Part shown: one piece after another, positions 1 through 8,124 of the stretch | Layout: each line of letters begins with the position of its first letter | Numbering within the stretch: the first letter of the stretch is position 1 | NCBI RefSeq assembly: GCF_900180345.1 | Contig: NZ_FXLV01000001.1 | Coordinates: 1-64,000, forward strand | Origin: Bathymodiolus heckerae thiotrophic gill symbiont | GTDB taxonomy: Bacteria; Pseudomonadota; Gammaproteobacteria; PS1; Pseudothioglobaceae | Direction: 5' to 3' | DNA length: 64,000 bases | Made by a program: the position numbers and the translations under genes | The notes under the pieces: model-generated | What the model was told of the DNA's origin: nothing | What the model saw: the letters and a program-made list of their open reading frames with translations, nothing else | Databases searched by the model: none

Positions 1-1
1 A

Positions 2-112
2 GTGGAAAATGTAGAGAGTTATATTTATTTTTACAATTACAAAAGGATTCATTCAGCTATTGGGTATTTAACCCCAGCAGAAAAGATGGCTGAATTGAAA
101 AAAGTGGCTTGA
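2..112 (+). pseudogene. IS3-family transposase (OrfB) C-terminal fragment
   Basis: The frame starting at base 2 reads to a TGA at 110-112. It contains NYKRIHSAIGYLTPAEKM, the characteristic C-terminal stretch of IS3-family integrase-core transposases (DDE, rve domain). Only the last ~36 codons are inside the window, so the element may continue to the left or be truncated; the catalytic residues are not visible. The sequence just after the stop (about 117-140, GTCCAAGTTGATTAGATCA) could be the right terminal inverted repeat, but the other end is not visible. No intact transposase is seen elsewhere in the window. Confidence 0.75.
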
Positions 113-133
113 AATGTGTCCAAGTTGATTAGA

Positions 134-355
134 TCATTACATACCACTTGTCTTATCTAAAAAAGACCTTGTACAGAAAGTCATTCATATTAAGTTTGCT
201 ATACTTTTTATTCAGCCTCATGATATCGGGACTTTAAGCTTTGATAGCGTCGCTGAGTTTGATAGTTGTGAAGTCTATATAGAATATATTAATCATGTAG
301 CCACTTATAAAGCACGAGCAAGCAAAGCCTGCGATAGTTCTAAACGGAAAAATTA
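134..355 (+). other. unassigned open frame without a start codon
   Basis: After the IS3 stub a 74-codon frame stays open to a TAA at about 353-355. It includes FIQPHDIGTLSFDSVAEF and ends in a lysine-rich tail. There is no ATG/GTG start in the first third and no ribosome binding site, and I do not recognise the translation. It could be a gene fragment left by IS activity or chance openness. The 113-766 stretch holds no convincing complete gene. Confidence 0.2.
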
Positions 356-397
356 AAACATTTGTTAAGACCTTTGCAGATGTGTAAATTACAATGG

Positions 398-558
398 GAG
401 ACCTTTGCATAAATAGGGATGATTAGCAAAATTCAATTTTTGCCAGATTGGTGATTTTATTAAACCTTGTCCTAGCAGGGCTAAGGCTGGGTTTAAAAAA
501 TCGCCAAGCGGGTGAAAAGTGGATTTTTGATGATTATTCATATTTATGCAAAGGTCTC
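398..558 (+). mobile_element. MITE-like palindromic element, copy 1 (161 bp)
   Basis: A 161-bp element begins GAGACCTTTGCATAAATA and ends with its near-exact reverse complement TATTTATGCAAAGGTCTC. Direct repeats AATGG flank it (393-397 and 559-563), as expected of a target-site duplication. It has no coding capacity. Nested inverted repeats in the centre (TTAAACC...GGGTTTAA) make most of it self-complementary. Related copies lie at 4964-5063, 7918-8078 (inverted) and 17664-17763. Non-autonomous transposition by an IS in trans is inferred; no parent IS is in the window. A stray AGACCTTTGCA at about 368-378 may be a remnant of another end. Confidence 0.8.
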
Positions 559-766
559 AATGGGTTAACGACTCTTTAAACTTAAATCTCAGTTGTTTTC
601 TACCCTGAAGAAGACTGTGTATTTTCTGGTCATTTTGGACCCCTAAATTGTTGTAATTTAGTGCCCGAACTTCAGTATAAATTAAATAATATTTCAATCT
701 TAATTATTCAAAAAAGTTATTGAGTGCGTATAATCTCTTTTTTAATTAATTCTATATCTGCCTATT
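559..766. other. gene-free leader region
   Basis: Between the MITE copy and the DUF6172 gene there are about 200 AT-rich bases with no gene-like frame. A small inverted repeat (TAAATTgttgtAATTTA) lies near 644-660, and a promoter-like TATAAT is at 729-734. Nothing else is recognisable. Confidence 0.4.
706..734 (+). promoter_or_regulatory. putative sigma70 promoter of the DUF6172 gene
   Basis: A perfect TATAAT -10 box occurs at 729-734, preceded by TGCG, which resembles an extended -10. The -35 position (about 706-711, ATTCAA) is weak. It lies 33 bases before the ATG at 767. Assigned by pattern only. Confidence 0.45.
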
Positions 767-1084
767 ATGAAAAAAACATTCAGTTTCGTGCATTCTAAAA
801 AGAAAAGACCTAGAATGGTTGAGGCAATTAAATATGAACTTAAAAAATACATTAAACGCGAGCGTAATAAAAAATTACCTGATAATGTGGACTTTTGGGA
901 TTTTAATTGTCGCTACGGCGCAAATGAGGCTTCCGCTGACACGATTCATATTTCTGAAATCAACAAAGTAATTTCAGAAGCTGATGCAGAAGGCTTAGAT
1001 ACTTTCTTTTTAGAAGTGTTGGTCAAGCCAGGCGTTAGAGTTACTAAGCCTAAAGAAGAATCTATTGAGAATTTTTTAGATTAA
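767..1084 (+). CDS. DUF6172 family protein
   Basis: A 105-residue, basic, soluble protein of unknown function that matches my memory of the short DUF6172 family: MKKTF start, a [16 protein letters not shown]-like helix, then a conserved NVDFWDF core. No catalytic motif or membrane segment is seen. The ATG at 767 follows a good -10 box, but there is no strong Shine-Dalgarno sequence. Its last 9 bases overlap the end of the convergent thiG gene. Family assignment is by recall of the sequence pattern; the function is unknown. Confidence 0.75.
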   Translation: MKKTFSFVHSKKKRPRMVEAIKYELKKYIKRERNKKLPDNVDFWDFNCRYGANEASADTIHISEINKVISEADAEGLDTFFLEVLVKPGVRVTKPKEESIENFLD

Positions 1085-1855
1085 GTTTTCCATTGGTGAC
1101 GAAGCGCTGGCGTAGGCTTTTTTCATCATTCTACCAGCAAGAAAAGATGTGCGCCCTGCTATAACTGCGTGTTTCATGGCACTTGCCATTAAGATAGGGT
1201 TGGTGGCATTGGCAATGGCTGAGTTCATGAGTACGCCATCACAGCCTAATTCCATGGCTTTGGCGGCATCTGAGGCGCAACCGATACCTGCATCAACCAA
1301 TACGGGAACATTGGCGTGCTGTTTAATGAGTTTGATATTGGCTGGGTTGGCAATACCTTGACCTGAGCCGATGAGTGAAGCAAGTGGCATAATAGCACAA
1401 CAGCCGATGCGCTCTAATTCTTTGGCGATGATTGGGTCATCGCTGGTATAAACCATCACATCAAAGCCGTCATCAACTAAGGTTTGTGCGGCAGATAGCG
1501 TCTCAACAATGTTGGGATATAGAGTTTTTTCATCACCCAAAACCTCCAATTTGATTAAATTATGTCCGCCTAAAAGTTCACGGGCTAATTGGCAAGTACG
1601 CACTGCATCTTTGGCATTATAGCAACCTGCTGTATTGGGCAAAATAGTGTATTTTTCCGGTGAAATGACATCTAATAAGCTAGGCTCTTCCTTATCCTGT
1701 CCGATATTAGTACGGCGAATGGCAACGGTGATAATATCAGCCTCAGCGGCTTCGGTCGCCAGTTTGGTTTCATTAAGGTCTTGGTATTTTCCCGAACCAA
1801 CCAGTAAGCGAGAGTTGTAAGTTTTTCCTGCGATTACTAAAGGTGTGTCAGTCAT
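1076..1855 (-). CDS. thiG: thiazole synthase
   Basis: ThiG forms the thiazole phosphate moiety of thiamine from 1-deoxy-D-xylulose 5-phosphate, dehydroglycine and ThiS thiocarboxylate in the cytoplasm. The 259-residue protein has the family's usual length. It carries the NTAGC segment, the Schiff-base lysine in [10 protein letters not shown] (K102), the [11 protein letters not shown] phosphate-binding loop and VLVDAGIG near the C-terminus. The usual small partner gene thiS is not directly upstream, where there is only a dispersed repeat and a tRNA, so it must be elsewhere if present. The gene is transcribed alone, with its 3' end overlapping the convergent DUF6172 gene by 9 bp. Confidence 0.95.
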   Translation of the reverse strand: MTDTPLVIAGKTYNSRLLVGSGKYQDLNETKLATEAAEADIITVAIRRTNIGQDKEEPSLLDVISPEKYTILPNTAGCYNAKDAVRTCQLARELLGGHNLIKLEVLGDEKTLYPNIVETLSAAQTLVDDGFDVMVYTSDDPIIAKELERIGCCAIMPLASLIGSGQGIANPANIKLIKQHANVPVLVDAGIGCASDAAKAMELGCDGVLMNSAIANATNPILMASAMKHAVIAGRTSFLAGRMMKKAYASASSPMENLI

Positions 1856-1930
1856 AATAGGGTTGATTGATAGTGATAAAATAATCTGAAAATTTTACCT
1901 AATTTTCGTATTTTATTAGGCTTTACGCAA

Positions 1931-2053
1931 GTATTTTTTTTTCCTTACTGTTTAGCGCCAATAAGGCAAATTTTAGAAACACGAAGGCACATAGTAAAAA
2001 TCTATGCAACTAGGTATTTTTTTAAATTTAACGCCGTAGAATGAAAAAAGACG
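1931..2053 (-). repeat. diverged copy of the 123-bp dispersed repeat found in the nuo operon
   Basis: This stretch shares ordered blocks with the tandem units at 58804-59028: GTATTTTTT..TCCTTA, GGCAAAT, ACACGAA, a CATAG-type hairpin with CTATG, TTTAACGC and GAAAAAAGACG. It carries small indels, so the frame is broken here. It sits between thiG and tRNA-Ser. Its presence at two distant loci marks it as a dispersed family rather than a nuo-specific sequence. Homology is judged by eye. Confidence 0.55.
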
Positions 2054-2061
2054 CAATAATA

Positions 2062-2154
2062 TGGTGGAGAGTGAGGGATTCGAACCCTCGATAGGGGATA
2101 AACCCTATACACCCTTAGCAGGGGCGCGCCTTCAGCCAACTCGGCCAACTCTCC
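2062..2154 (-). tRNA. tRNA-Ser (anticodon GCU)
   Basis: Reading the minus strand, GGAGAGTTGGCCGAGTTGGC opens a class II tRNA. Its anticodon loop CTGCTAA (anticodon GCU, decoding AGC/AGU) is followed by a long variable arm and a T arm with GGTTCGAATCC. The acceptor stem closes with ACTCTCC and an encoded CCA. Length is about 93 nt, typical for tRNA-Ser. The large variable arm and the GCU anticodon agree on serine identity. Confidence 0.95.
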
Positions 2155-2166
2155 ATAAGAGGGCGT

Positions 2167-2172
2167 ATTATA
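2167..2172 (-). promoter_or_regulatory. -10 box of the tRNA-Ser promoter
   Basis: On the minus strand TATAAT lies about 12 bases before the tRNA 5' end. It is followed by a GC-rich ACGCCCTC discriminator of the kind seen at stringently controlled stable-RNA promoters. The -35 (near 2190-2195, TTTTAA) is poor. The box lies in a small palindrome, GCGTATTATACGC. Confidence 0.5.
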
Positions 2173-2189
2173 CGCTAAGAAATAGCGAC

Positions 2190-2642
2190 TTAAAAGCCGT
2201 AATTGTATCGAACTTTTATTGCACCAGGGTCTTTGCCCTCCAAGCCTTGCATTTTAAGCTTTATCTGCCCCCAGCTACCTTCGGCACTCATTTTTTCTTG
2301 CAATGCTTGTAGTTTTATTTTTGCACCCAGAATCATTCTCTCGGACTTGTTCCATTGATGATCGTTATGAGCTCTAGGGGTGCCTAGTTGGCGTTCGTAG
2401 TAAAGCAGTTGTTGGCTAATGTCATCTGCTTGAACTGAAACTTTGAATGCATCAAGCCCCATTTTTAATTTATTTTCAAGTGCTGATAAGTCGTAATGTA
2501 TTGCTTTAATTTTCTTGGTCAAAGGGTGGCTATTTTTGTCATGTGCTTCCGTAAGTTACTCGTGCTGTGCATCGCTTGCCACAGTGTTTAATGACAAAAA
2601 GTAAAAACAAAAAATGCAAATAAATAACCTTAAGAAAACCAA
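2190..2642 (-). pseudogene. secreted hypothetical protein gene interrupted by an in-frame TAA
   Basis: A 110-residue frame (from a TTG at 2522) has no good start. Reading further upstream in the same frame reveals 11 more codons (LTEAHDKNSHP), then TAA at 2556-2558. Before that come 28 codons, from a TTG at 2642, that look like a signal peptide: FICIFCFYFLSLNTVASDA. The natural gene was therefore probably about 150 codons encoding an exported, helix-rich protein. A single nonsense codon now separates the signal peptide from the mature part. Start assignment is tentative. The 5' end overlaps the upstream membrane-protein gene by 13 bp, suggesting they were co-transcribed. I do not recognise the family. 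Confidence 0.55.
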
Positions 2643-2860
2643 TGATAAATCCCCAACATATTAACACAAACAAAAACGGCATTAAGCAACACTAAAGAGT
2701 TGTCATTATTTTTAGCTCCTTGAGCAATCCAACTAATGGCCGATGCCATAAAAAAGATATAACCAAATTTAGACCATTCAAAATTAAGCGCTACCAACAA
2801 ACCACCCGTAATGCCTGTTACTGTGCCAAACCAGCCCCAAGCATTATTCATGGACTTCAA
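2630..2860 (-). CDS. small inner-membrane protein, unknown function
   Basis: A 76-residue protein with about three hydrophobic segments (residues ~9-25, ~31-46, ~55-73), predicted to be an integral membrane protein. The ATG at 2860 overlaps the end of the OsmC-like gene by 17 bp, so it is probably translated from the same mRNA as trpC and osmC. The repeated membrane pattern and AISWIAQGAKNND turn vaguely recall short nicotinamide-transporter-like proteins, but that is not enough to name it. Confidence 0.6.
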   Translation of the reverse strand: MKSMNNAWGWFGTVTGITGGLLVALNFEWSKFGYIFFMASAISWIAQGAKNNDNSLVLLNAVFVCVNMLGIYHWFS

Positions 2861-3257
2861 AATCGTGCGTTACCTTGGCAGTTTTTCCCAGCATGATTGA
2901 AGCGGAGCAGTATTTATCAGCCGATAAACTAACGGCTTTTGCTACTTTTTTCTCGTTGAGATTTTCTCCTTCTACAACAAAATGAATATGAATATTGGTA
3001 AAAACTTTGGGATGCTCATCTGCTCGCTCCGCAGTGATTTCGGCACGGCAATCACGCACAGTTTCACGCATTTTTTTGAGTGTTGAAACTACATCAATAG
3101 TTGTGCAGCCACCCATACCGAGTAGCAACATCTCCATAGGACGGATGCCTAAATTTTTACCGCCCAGCTCTTCAGGTCCGTCCATAACCACACCGTGGCC
3201 ACTGGCAGATTCGCCAACCATCATCATGTCATTAATCCACTTAACGACTGTCTTCAT
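2844..3257 (-). CDS. OsmC/Ohr family protein
   Basis: A 137-residue OsmC-superfamily protein. Members use two cysteines to reduce organic hydroperoxides or act as general thiol-dependent redox proteins in the cytosol. Both cysteines are present: C51 in MGGCTT and C117 in KYCSAS. The spacing and the early M[10 protein letters not shown] helix resemble the YhfA-like subgroup more than Ohr. The start overlaps the end of trpC by 4 bp (ATGA), so the two are translationally coupled. The in vivo substrate cannot be decided from sequence. Confidence 0.88.
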   Translation of the reverse strand: MKTVVKWINDMMMVGESASGHGVVMDGPEELGGKNLGIRPMEMLLLGMGGCTTIDVVSTLKKMRETVRDCRAEITAERADEHPKVFTNIHIHFVVEGENLNEKKVAKAVSLSADKYCSASIMLGKTAKVTHDFEVHE

Positions 3258-4051
3258 ACAAAAATCTCCTGCAAGGCGTTACCTGGGTCGTCATGGCGCA
3301 TAAAGGCCTCGCCAACCAAGAAACTATAAATATTGTGTTTGTGCATAAATGCCACATCTTTTGCACTCAAAATACCGCTTTCGGTAATGATTAAGGTGTC
3401 GTCTTTAATCTCGCTTAACAATTCAACTGTTGTTTGTAATGACACCTTAAACGAGCGTAAATTGCGATTGTTAAAGCCAATCATTGGTAGGCGTAATGCC
3501 AGTGCGCGTTGCAGTTCCTCTAAATTATGCACTTCAACCAAAACATCCATATTGACAGCAATAGCACGCATTGCAAAGTCTTCCATTTGCTCATCGCTCA
3601 AACAAGCAACAATCAGTAAAATGCAATCAGCGCCCAAGACTCTGGATTCATAAATTTGATAGGGATTAATAATAAATTCTTTGCGCAAGACAGGTAGCGA
3701 TACAGCGGCACGCACATCGGTTAAATATTGATTATCACCTTGAAAAAAATCTTTATCGGTTAAAACAGACAAGCAAGCTGCACCTGCTTTTTCGTAACTT
3801 TTGGCAATTTCAACTGGATTAAAATCCTCTCGTATTACACCTTTAGATGGCGATGCTTTTTTGATTTCTGCAATAATGGCGTTCTGTTTAAGGTCTGCTT
3901 TATCCTTTAAGGCTTGATAAAAATCTCGTGTATTGCGATTTTTATAAGCGTCTTCAAGCATTTTATTTGCAGAAATATTGTTTTCACATTCGGCAACTTC
4001 TTCTTCTTTGCGCTTGATAATTTTTTTTAGAATATTGGGTGTATTTGTCAT
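3254..4051 (-). CDS. trpC: indole-3-glycerol-phosphate synthase
   Basis: TrpC closes the indole ring in tryptophan biosynthesis, converting CdRP to indole-3-glycerol phosphate with loss of CO2 and water. The 265-residue TIM barrel carries [11 protein letters not shown] (residues 61-71, catalytic region), LRKEFII with general acid K124, [15 protein letters not shown] and TESGI. It is monofunctional, with no TrpF domain fused. The gene leads a short minus-strand operon with the OsmC-like and membrane-protein genes. It diverges from kdsA across a 57-bp intergenic region. Confidence 0.97.
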   Translation of the reverse strand: MTNTPNILKKIIKRKEEEVAECENNISANKMLEDAYKNRNTRDFYQALKDKADLKQNAIIAEIKKASPSKGVIREDFNPVEIAKSYEKAGAACLSVLTDKDFFQGDNQYLTDVRAAVSLPVLRKEFIINPYQIYESRVLGADCILLIVACLSDEQMEDFAMRAIAVNMDVLVEVHNLEELQRALALRLPMIGFNNRNLRSFKVSLQTTVELLSEIKDDTLIITESGILSAKDVAFMHKHNIYSFLVGEAFMRHDDPGNALQEIFV

Positions 4052-4108
4052 ATTTGCTATTTTAAACGAATATAATTAACGCTGAGTTTTTTGTATAGAT
4101 TATAAACG

Positions 4109-4942
4109 ATGAAATTATTAGATTTTGAAGTCGGCATTGATCAGCCATTTTTCCTCATTGCAGGGCCTTGCGTCATTGAGTCTGAAGCATTGGCGCTAGA
4201 AACTGCCGCTTATTTAAAGAAAATTACTGAAAATTTAGGCATTAATTTTATTTACAAATCATCCTACGATAAAGCGAACCGCACCAGTACCAATAGTTTT
4301 AGAGGCTTGGGCGTTAAAGAGGGTTTACGCATTTTGCAAAAAGTTAAAGACGAGATAGGCGTGCCAGTGTTGACTGATGTGCACGAAGACACGCCACTTA
4401 ATGAAGTAGCGAGTGTGGTTGATATGATGCAAACCCCTGCTTTTTTGGTTCGTCAAACCAATTTTATTCAAAATGTTTGCAAGCAAGGCTTGCCCGTTAA
4501 TATTAAAAAAGGACAATTTCAAGCACCGTGGGATATGCAAAATGTGGTCGATAAGGCTTACGAAGTAGGCAATAAAGCAATTACTGTTTGTGACCGTGGC
4601 ACTTCGTTTGGCTACAATACTTTGGTTTCTGATATGCGTGGCTTGGCGAGTATGCGCAGCACAAATTGCCCCGTGGTCTTTGATGCCACACATTCTGTGC
4701 AGCAGCCCGGTGGACAAGGCACAACCTCAGGCGGGCAACGAGAAATGGTGCCCGTATTAGCAAGAGCAGCGGTTGCTGCTGGTATTAGCGGTATTTTTAT
4801 GGAAACTCACCCAGACCCTGAAAATGCCAAAAGTGATGGGCCTAATTCGATGCCAATTGACAAGATAGGCGAACTACTCAAAACCTTGCAAGATTTAGAC
4901 AACCTAACTAAGAAAAATGGTTTTTTAGAAAATAGACTATAA
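4109..4942 (+). CDS. kdsA: 3-deoxy-8-phosphooctulonate synthase
   Basis: KdsA condenses phosphoenolpyruvate with arabinose 5-phosphate to give KDO 8-phosphate, for lipopolysaccharide inner core. The 277-residue protein is close to the E. coli length. It has the family blocks [62 protein letters not shown] and [15 protein letters not shown]. Its presence implies a KDO-containing outer membrane. The gene stands alone and converges on the cytochrome b561 gene, with a MITE-like element between them. Confidence 0.97.
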   Translation: MKLLDFEVGIDQPFFLIAGPCVIESEALALETAAYLKKITENLGINFIYKSSYDKANRTSTNSFRGLGVKEGLRILQKVKDEIGVPVLTDVHEDTPLNEVASVVDMMQTPAFLVRQTNFIQNVCKQGLPVNIKKGQFQAPWDMQNVVDKAYEVGNKAITVCDRGTSFGYNTLVSDMRGLASMRSTNCPVVFDATHSVQQPGGQGTTSGGQREMVPVLARAAVAAGISGIFMETHPDPENAKSDGPNSMPIDKIGELLKTLQDLDNLTKKNGFLENRL

Positions 4943-4963
4943 AAACCTTAATTTTTATTGATA

Positions 4964-5063
4964 GAGGTCTTTACATAAATACGGATGATTAGCAGAATTC
5001 AATTTTTGTCAACTTGGTAAAAAGTAGATTTTTGATGATTATTCATATTTATGCAAAGGTTTC
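4964..5063 (+). mobile_element. MITE-like palindromic element, copy 2 (100 bp)
   Basis: The element runs from GAGGTCTTTACATAAATA to TATTTATGCAAAGGTTTC and is flanked by direct repeats TGATA (4959-4963, 5064-5068). It is a 61-bp internal-deletion form of the 161-bp element. The deletion joins a CAACTTGGTA-like motif that occurs twice in the long form. It lies between the 3' ends of kdsA and the cytochrome b561 gene, where its hairpin could act as a transcription terminator. Confidence 0.8.
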
Positions 5064-5109
5064 TGATACGAGGTATCCACCTAAAATCTTTGCTTTGAGT
5101 GATAAGTAT

Positions 5110-5667
5110 TTATCTTCTACCAAGCATTCTACGTAGGGTACTGTCTTTATCGATAAAATGATGCTTAAATGCACCAATAATGTGCAGTGTGATAGCAAAT
5201 ATCATAATATTTCCACCCAATTCATGCAAAGTATGTCCCAAGCCTGCAAGTGATTTACTCAGTGGTATCACCTTGCCTGGATTCAATTCATCTGGATTAC
5301 TTGCCAGTAGTTCTAAACCAAAGATAGACAAGCCGTATCCACCCGCACCTGACATCAACATACCAGAAATTGGCATCATTACCGTGCCAATAATGAGCAC
5401 CCAATGAATGGTTCTTGCCCCTATTTGCTCAATTTTTTTGTATTGACTAACAGGCTCAGGCCAGCCGCTTTTGATACGCCAAACCACACGGATTAAAATT
5501 ACACTAAAAAGCAACATTCCTATTGATTTGTGTATTGGGTATAGAAAAAACACCTCGTTTTCTTCCATATATATGCCCACCGCAATTAAGCTGATAAGCA
5601 CAATGGCAATTAGCCAGTGTAGTGTGGTAGTGATTGGAGATAGTTTTTTCTTACTGTCTTTTATCAT
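5110..5667 (-). CDS. cytochrome b561 family protein
   Basis: A 185-residue integral membrane protein with four hydrophobic segments, of the bacterial b561/CybB type that binds two b hemes and moves electrons between quinol and periplasmic or membrane acceptors. Candidate axial histidines lie in TTLHWLIA, YPIHKSIGM, TIHWVL and in the last segment (ITLHIIGAFKHH). The conserved RIxW element is seen as VVWRIKSGW. It is not adjacent to an obvious partner. The ATG at 5667 follows an AGGAAT-like ribosome site. Confidence 0.9.
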   Translation of the reverse strand: MIKDSKKKLSPITTTLHWLIAIVLISLIAVGIYMEENEVFFLYPIHKSIGMLLFSVILIRVVWRIKSGWPEPVSQYKKIEQIGARTIHWVLIIGTVMMPISGMLMSGAGGYGLSIFGLELLASNPDELNPGKVIPLSKSLAGLGHTLHELGGNIMIFAITLHIIGAFKHHFIDKDSTLRRMLGRR

Positions 5668-5757
5668 TTTGTATTCCTCTTAAAAAGTTAATGAGTAATG
5701 CATATAATAATACAAATCAACAACCAAAAACCTTAATTTTTTTTATTTTTTTAATTC

Positions 5758-7884
5758 ATGCTTAAAAGTAAACACCAGCTACTACAAAACACCTTTGGAT
5801 TTGATGAATTTCGCCCATTGCAAGAAATAGTAGTGGATAAAATTTTAAACCACGAAGATGTGTTATTAATTTTGCCAACGGGTGGTGGGAAATCGCTATG
5901 TTATCAACTACCGGCGTTATTAATGGAAGGCATAGTGGTTGTAGTTTCTCCCTTGTTGGCATTGATGCAAGACCAAGTGCATGGGCTGATGGCAAAGGGT
6001 GTTCAAGCGGCAATGATGTCGTCCATGCAGGATATGGAAGAAATCATACAAGCACAGAATGATTTACGAAATGGTGCAGTGAAGCTAGTTTTTGTTGCCC
6101 CTGAGCGCTTACAAAATGGTCAATTTTTACAATTTTTAAGCACACTGAATATCGCCTTTTTTGCCATTGATGAGGCACATTGTGTGAGCGAATGGGGGCA
6201 TGAATTTCGGGCAGATTATCGCCAGCTGGGTATATTAAAATCCCATTTTCCCGAAGTGGGTATCGCTGCTTTTACGGCAACGGCGACCACGCAGGTGGAA
6301 AAAGACATTGTTAATCAGCTGAAGTTTAAACAGAGCAATAACATTGTTCGTGGTAAAGTTTATCGGCATAATTTATTTATCAGCGTCCAATCTCGACAAG
6401 GTAATGGAGGGCAACAATTGCTCGATTTTTTGCAGAACCATCAAAACGAACAAGGCATTATTTACACCTTATCACGCAAAAATACCGAATCATTAAGTGA
6501 TTTTTTAAATGCCCAAGGTTTAAAAGCACGGGCTTATCATGCAGGTTTGCCAACTCAAGAGCGTCGTCAGGCATTTAGTGACTTTGTAAATGATGAGATT
6601 GATATCATGGTCGCTACCATCGCATTCGGTATGGGGATTGATAAAAGTAACATTCGCTTTGTGGTGCATATGTCTATTCCAAAAACCATGGAAGCTTATT
6701 ACCAAGAAATGGGTAGAGCGGGTAGAGACGGATTAAAAAGTGAGGTTTTGCTACTTTATTCCACTCAAGATTTAGGCTTGTTGGGGCGTTTTATTGCCGA
6801 TATTGAAAATGAGGAGTATCGAAATTTAGCCTATCACAAGCTTAATTTAATCAAAAAATACGCCTTCTCTGAAGGTTGTCGGCACCAAGCATTAAGTCAT
6901 TATTTTGACGATGAAATGCCCAAATGCCAAACTCAATGCGATAATTGCCTTAATCCTGATGTTAAACGCAGTGATATTAGCAAACAGGCAAAGATGTTTT
7001 TATCCGCCATTTATCGTACCGACCAGCGTTTTGGACAAGGGCACATTGTTGATGTTTTATTAGGCTCAAAAAACCAAAAAGTACTCAACAGTGGACATCA
7101 AAACTTATCCGTCTATGGTATTGGTAGCGCCACGAGTAGAGCTTTGTGGAAAATTATTGGCGACCGTTTATTGGAAATAGATGCCTTAATGATAGGTGAA
7201 TTTAAGGTTTTAAAATTAACTAATATTGCTAAAAATATTTTAAAATCAAAGCAAACAGTCGATATTCGTCAAAGTAATTTGCAAATGCAAAACAAGGCAT
7301 TTAAACAAATTAAACAACAAGAATATTCAGTAGATGAGGCAATTTTAGGCGCACTACAAGCACTCAGACGAGAGATTGCCCAAGAAGAAAGTATGCCTGC
7401 TTACATTATTTTTGACAACAAGGCTTTAACAGAAATGGCGCACTTTCTGCCTGATAGCGAAGCAAAATTATTACAAATCAACGGTGTAGGTCAAGTTAAA
7501 TTGGAAAAATATGGCGCTCGCTTCCTAGACTTATTAGCCACCTTAAGGGTCGATGGTTTTCAAGAACCTGCACCCAAAGTTGAGCCTATTGTACAAAAAT
7601 TACACCCTACTTACCAAACTACTCTAGAATTAATAGAACAAGATACAAGCATAGAAAGCATCTGCCAACAGCGCAATTTAGCCCTCACCACCGTGCTAGG
7701 GCACATTAACAAATTAGCAAATATCGGCAAAATCGAACACACCAAAAGACAGCAGTTATTTACCACTGTCCCCACTGACGAAGCCATTACCCACTGGATT
7801 TTACAAGGTCTTGAGCAAATAGACTCAATCGAAAAAATTCAACACCATTTGGCAGTTTTTAAGCAACTCAATCAAATAAATTGA
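5758..7884 (+). CDS. recQ: ATP-dependent DNA helicase RecQ
   Basis: A 708-residue 3'-5' superfamily 2 helicase for recombination and replication repair. Domain order: helicase core with Walker A TGGGKS (41-46) and DEAH (138-141); TATAT motif III; motif VI in QEMGRAGRDG; zinc-binding subdomain with cysteines in EGCRHQ and CQTQCDNC; RQC winged helix; HRDC domain (about residues 515-595); then a C-terminal helix-turn-helix-like tail. This is longer than the 609-residue E. coli protein because of the tail. A 32-bp stretch of its interior (6469-6500) is repeated exactly just after its stop codon. Confidence 0.97.
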   Translation: MLKSKHQLLQNTFGFDEFRPLQEIVVDKILNHEDVLLILPTGGGKSLCYQLPALLMEGIVVVVSPLLALMQDQVHGLMAKGVQAAMMSSMQDMEEIIQAQNDLRNGAVKLVFVAPERLQNGQFLQFLSTLNIAFFAIDEAHCVSEWGHEFRADYRQLGILKSHFPEVGIAAFTATATTQVEKDIVNQLKFKQSNNIVRGKVYRHNLFISVQSRQGNGGQQLLDFLQNHQNEQGIIYTLSRKNTESLSDFLNAQGLKARAYHAGLPTQERRQAFSDFVNDEIDIMVATIAFGMGIDKSNIRFVVHMSIPKTMEAYYQEMGRAGRDGLKSEVLLLYSTQDLGLLGRFIADIENEEYRNLAYHKLNLIKKYAFSEGCRHQALSHYFDDEMPKCQTQCDNCLNPDVKRSDISKQAKMFLSAIYRTDQRFGQGHIVDVLLGSKNQKVLNSGHQNLSVYGIGSATSRALWKIIGDRLLEIDALMIGEFKVLKLTNIAKNILKSKQTVDIRQSNLQMQNKAFKQIKQQEYSVDEAILGALQALRREIAQEESMPAYIIFDNKALTEMAHFLPDSEAKLLQINGVGQVKLEKYGARFLDLLATLRVDGFQEPAPKVEPIVQKLHPTYQTTLELIEQDTSIESICQQRNLALTTVLGHINKLANIGKIEHTKRQQLFTTVPTDEAITHWILQGLEQIDSIEKIQHHLAVFKQLNQIN

Positions 7885-7887
7885 TTT

Positions 7888-7919
7888 TTATCACGCAAAA
7901 ATACCGAATCATTAAGTGA
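7888..7919 (+). repeat. 32-bp exact copy of recQ interior sequence
   Basis: Bases 7888-7919 are identical to 6469-6500 inside recQ, which encode LSRKNTESLS. Identity stops on both sides (C vs T upstream, T vs G downstream). The copy ends in GA, which is also the first two bases of MITE-like copy 3 (GAGACC from 7918). The repeat is therefore fused directly to the mobile element with a 2-bp shared junction. Confidence 0.9.
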
Positions 7920-8078
7920 GACCTTTGCATAAATACGAATCATCATCAAAAACCCACTTTTTACCAACTTGGTAATTTTTTTAAACCCAGTCTTAGTCTT
8001 GCTAGAACAGAGTTGAAAAAAATACCAATTTGACAAAAATTGAATTTTGCTAATCATCCATATTTATGCAAAGGCCTC
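7918..8078 (-). mobile_element. MITE-like palindromic element, copy 3 (161 bp, inverted)
   Basis: A full-length 161-bp member with ends GAGACCTTTGCATAAATA and TATTTATGCAAAGGCCTC. Its internal sequence matches copy 1 only when reverse-complemented, so it is inserted in the opposite orientation. Unlike the other three copies it has no flanking 5-bp duplication (left AAGT, right ACATA). Its left flank is the recQ-derived repeat, which points to rearrangement after or during insertion. It lies between the convergent recQ and HAD-phosphatase genes. Confidence 0.8.
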
Positions 8079-8124
8079 ACATACATAAAAAAATCAAGAT
8101 ATCAGCGCCGATTAAACTTAAAAA

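Noticed and set aside
398-558. REP/BIME-type extragenic palindrome rather than a MITE
   Set aside because: The long terminal inverted repeats and flanking 5-bp duplications in three copies point to transposition.
2061-2312. 83-codon plus-strand frame over the tRNA region
   Set aside because: It covers the complete tRNA-Ser and its promoter; the coding look comes from the tRNA sequence.
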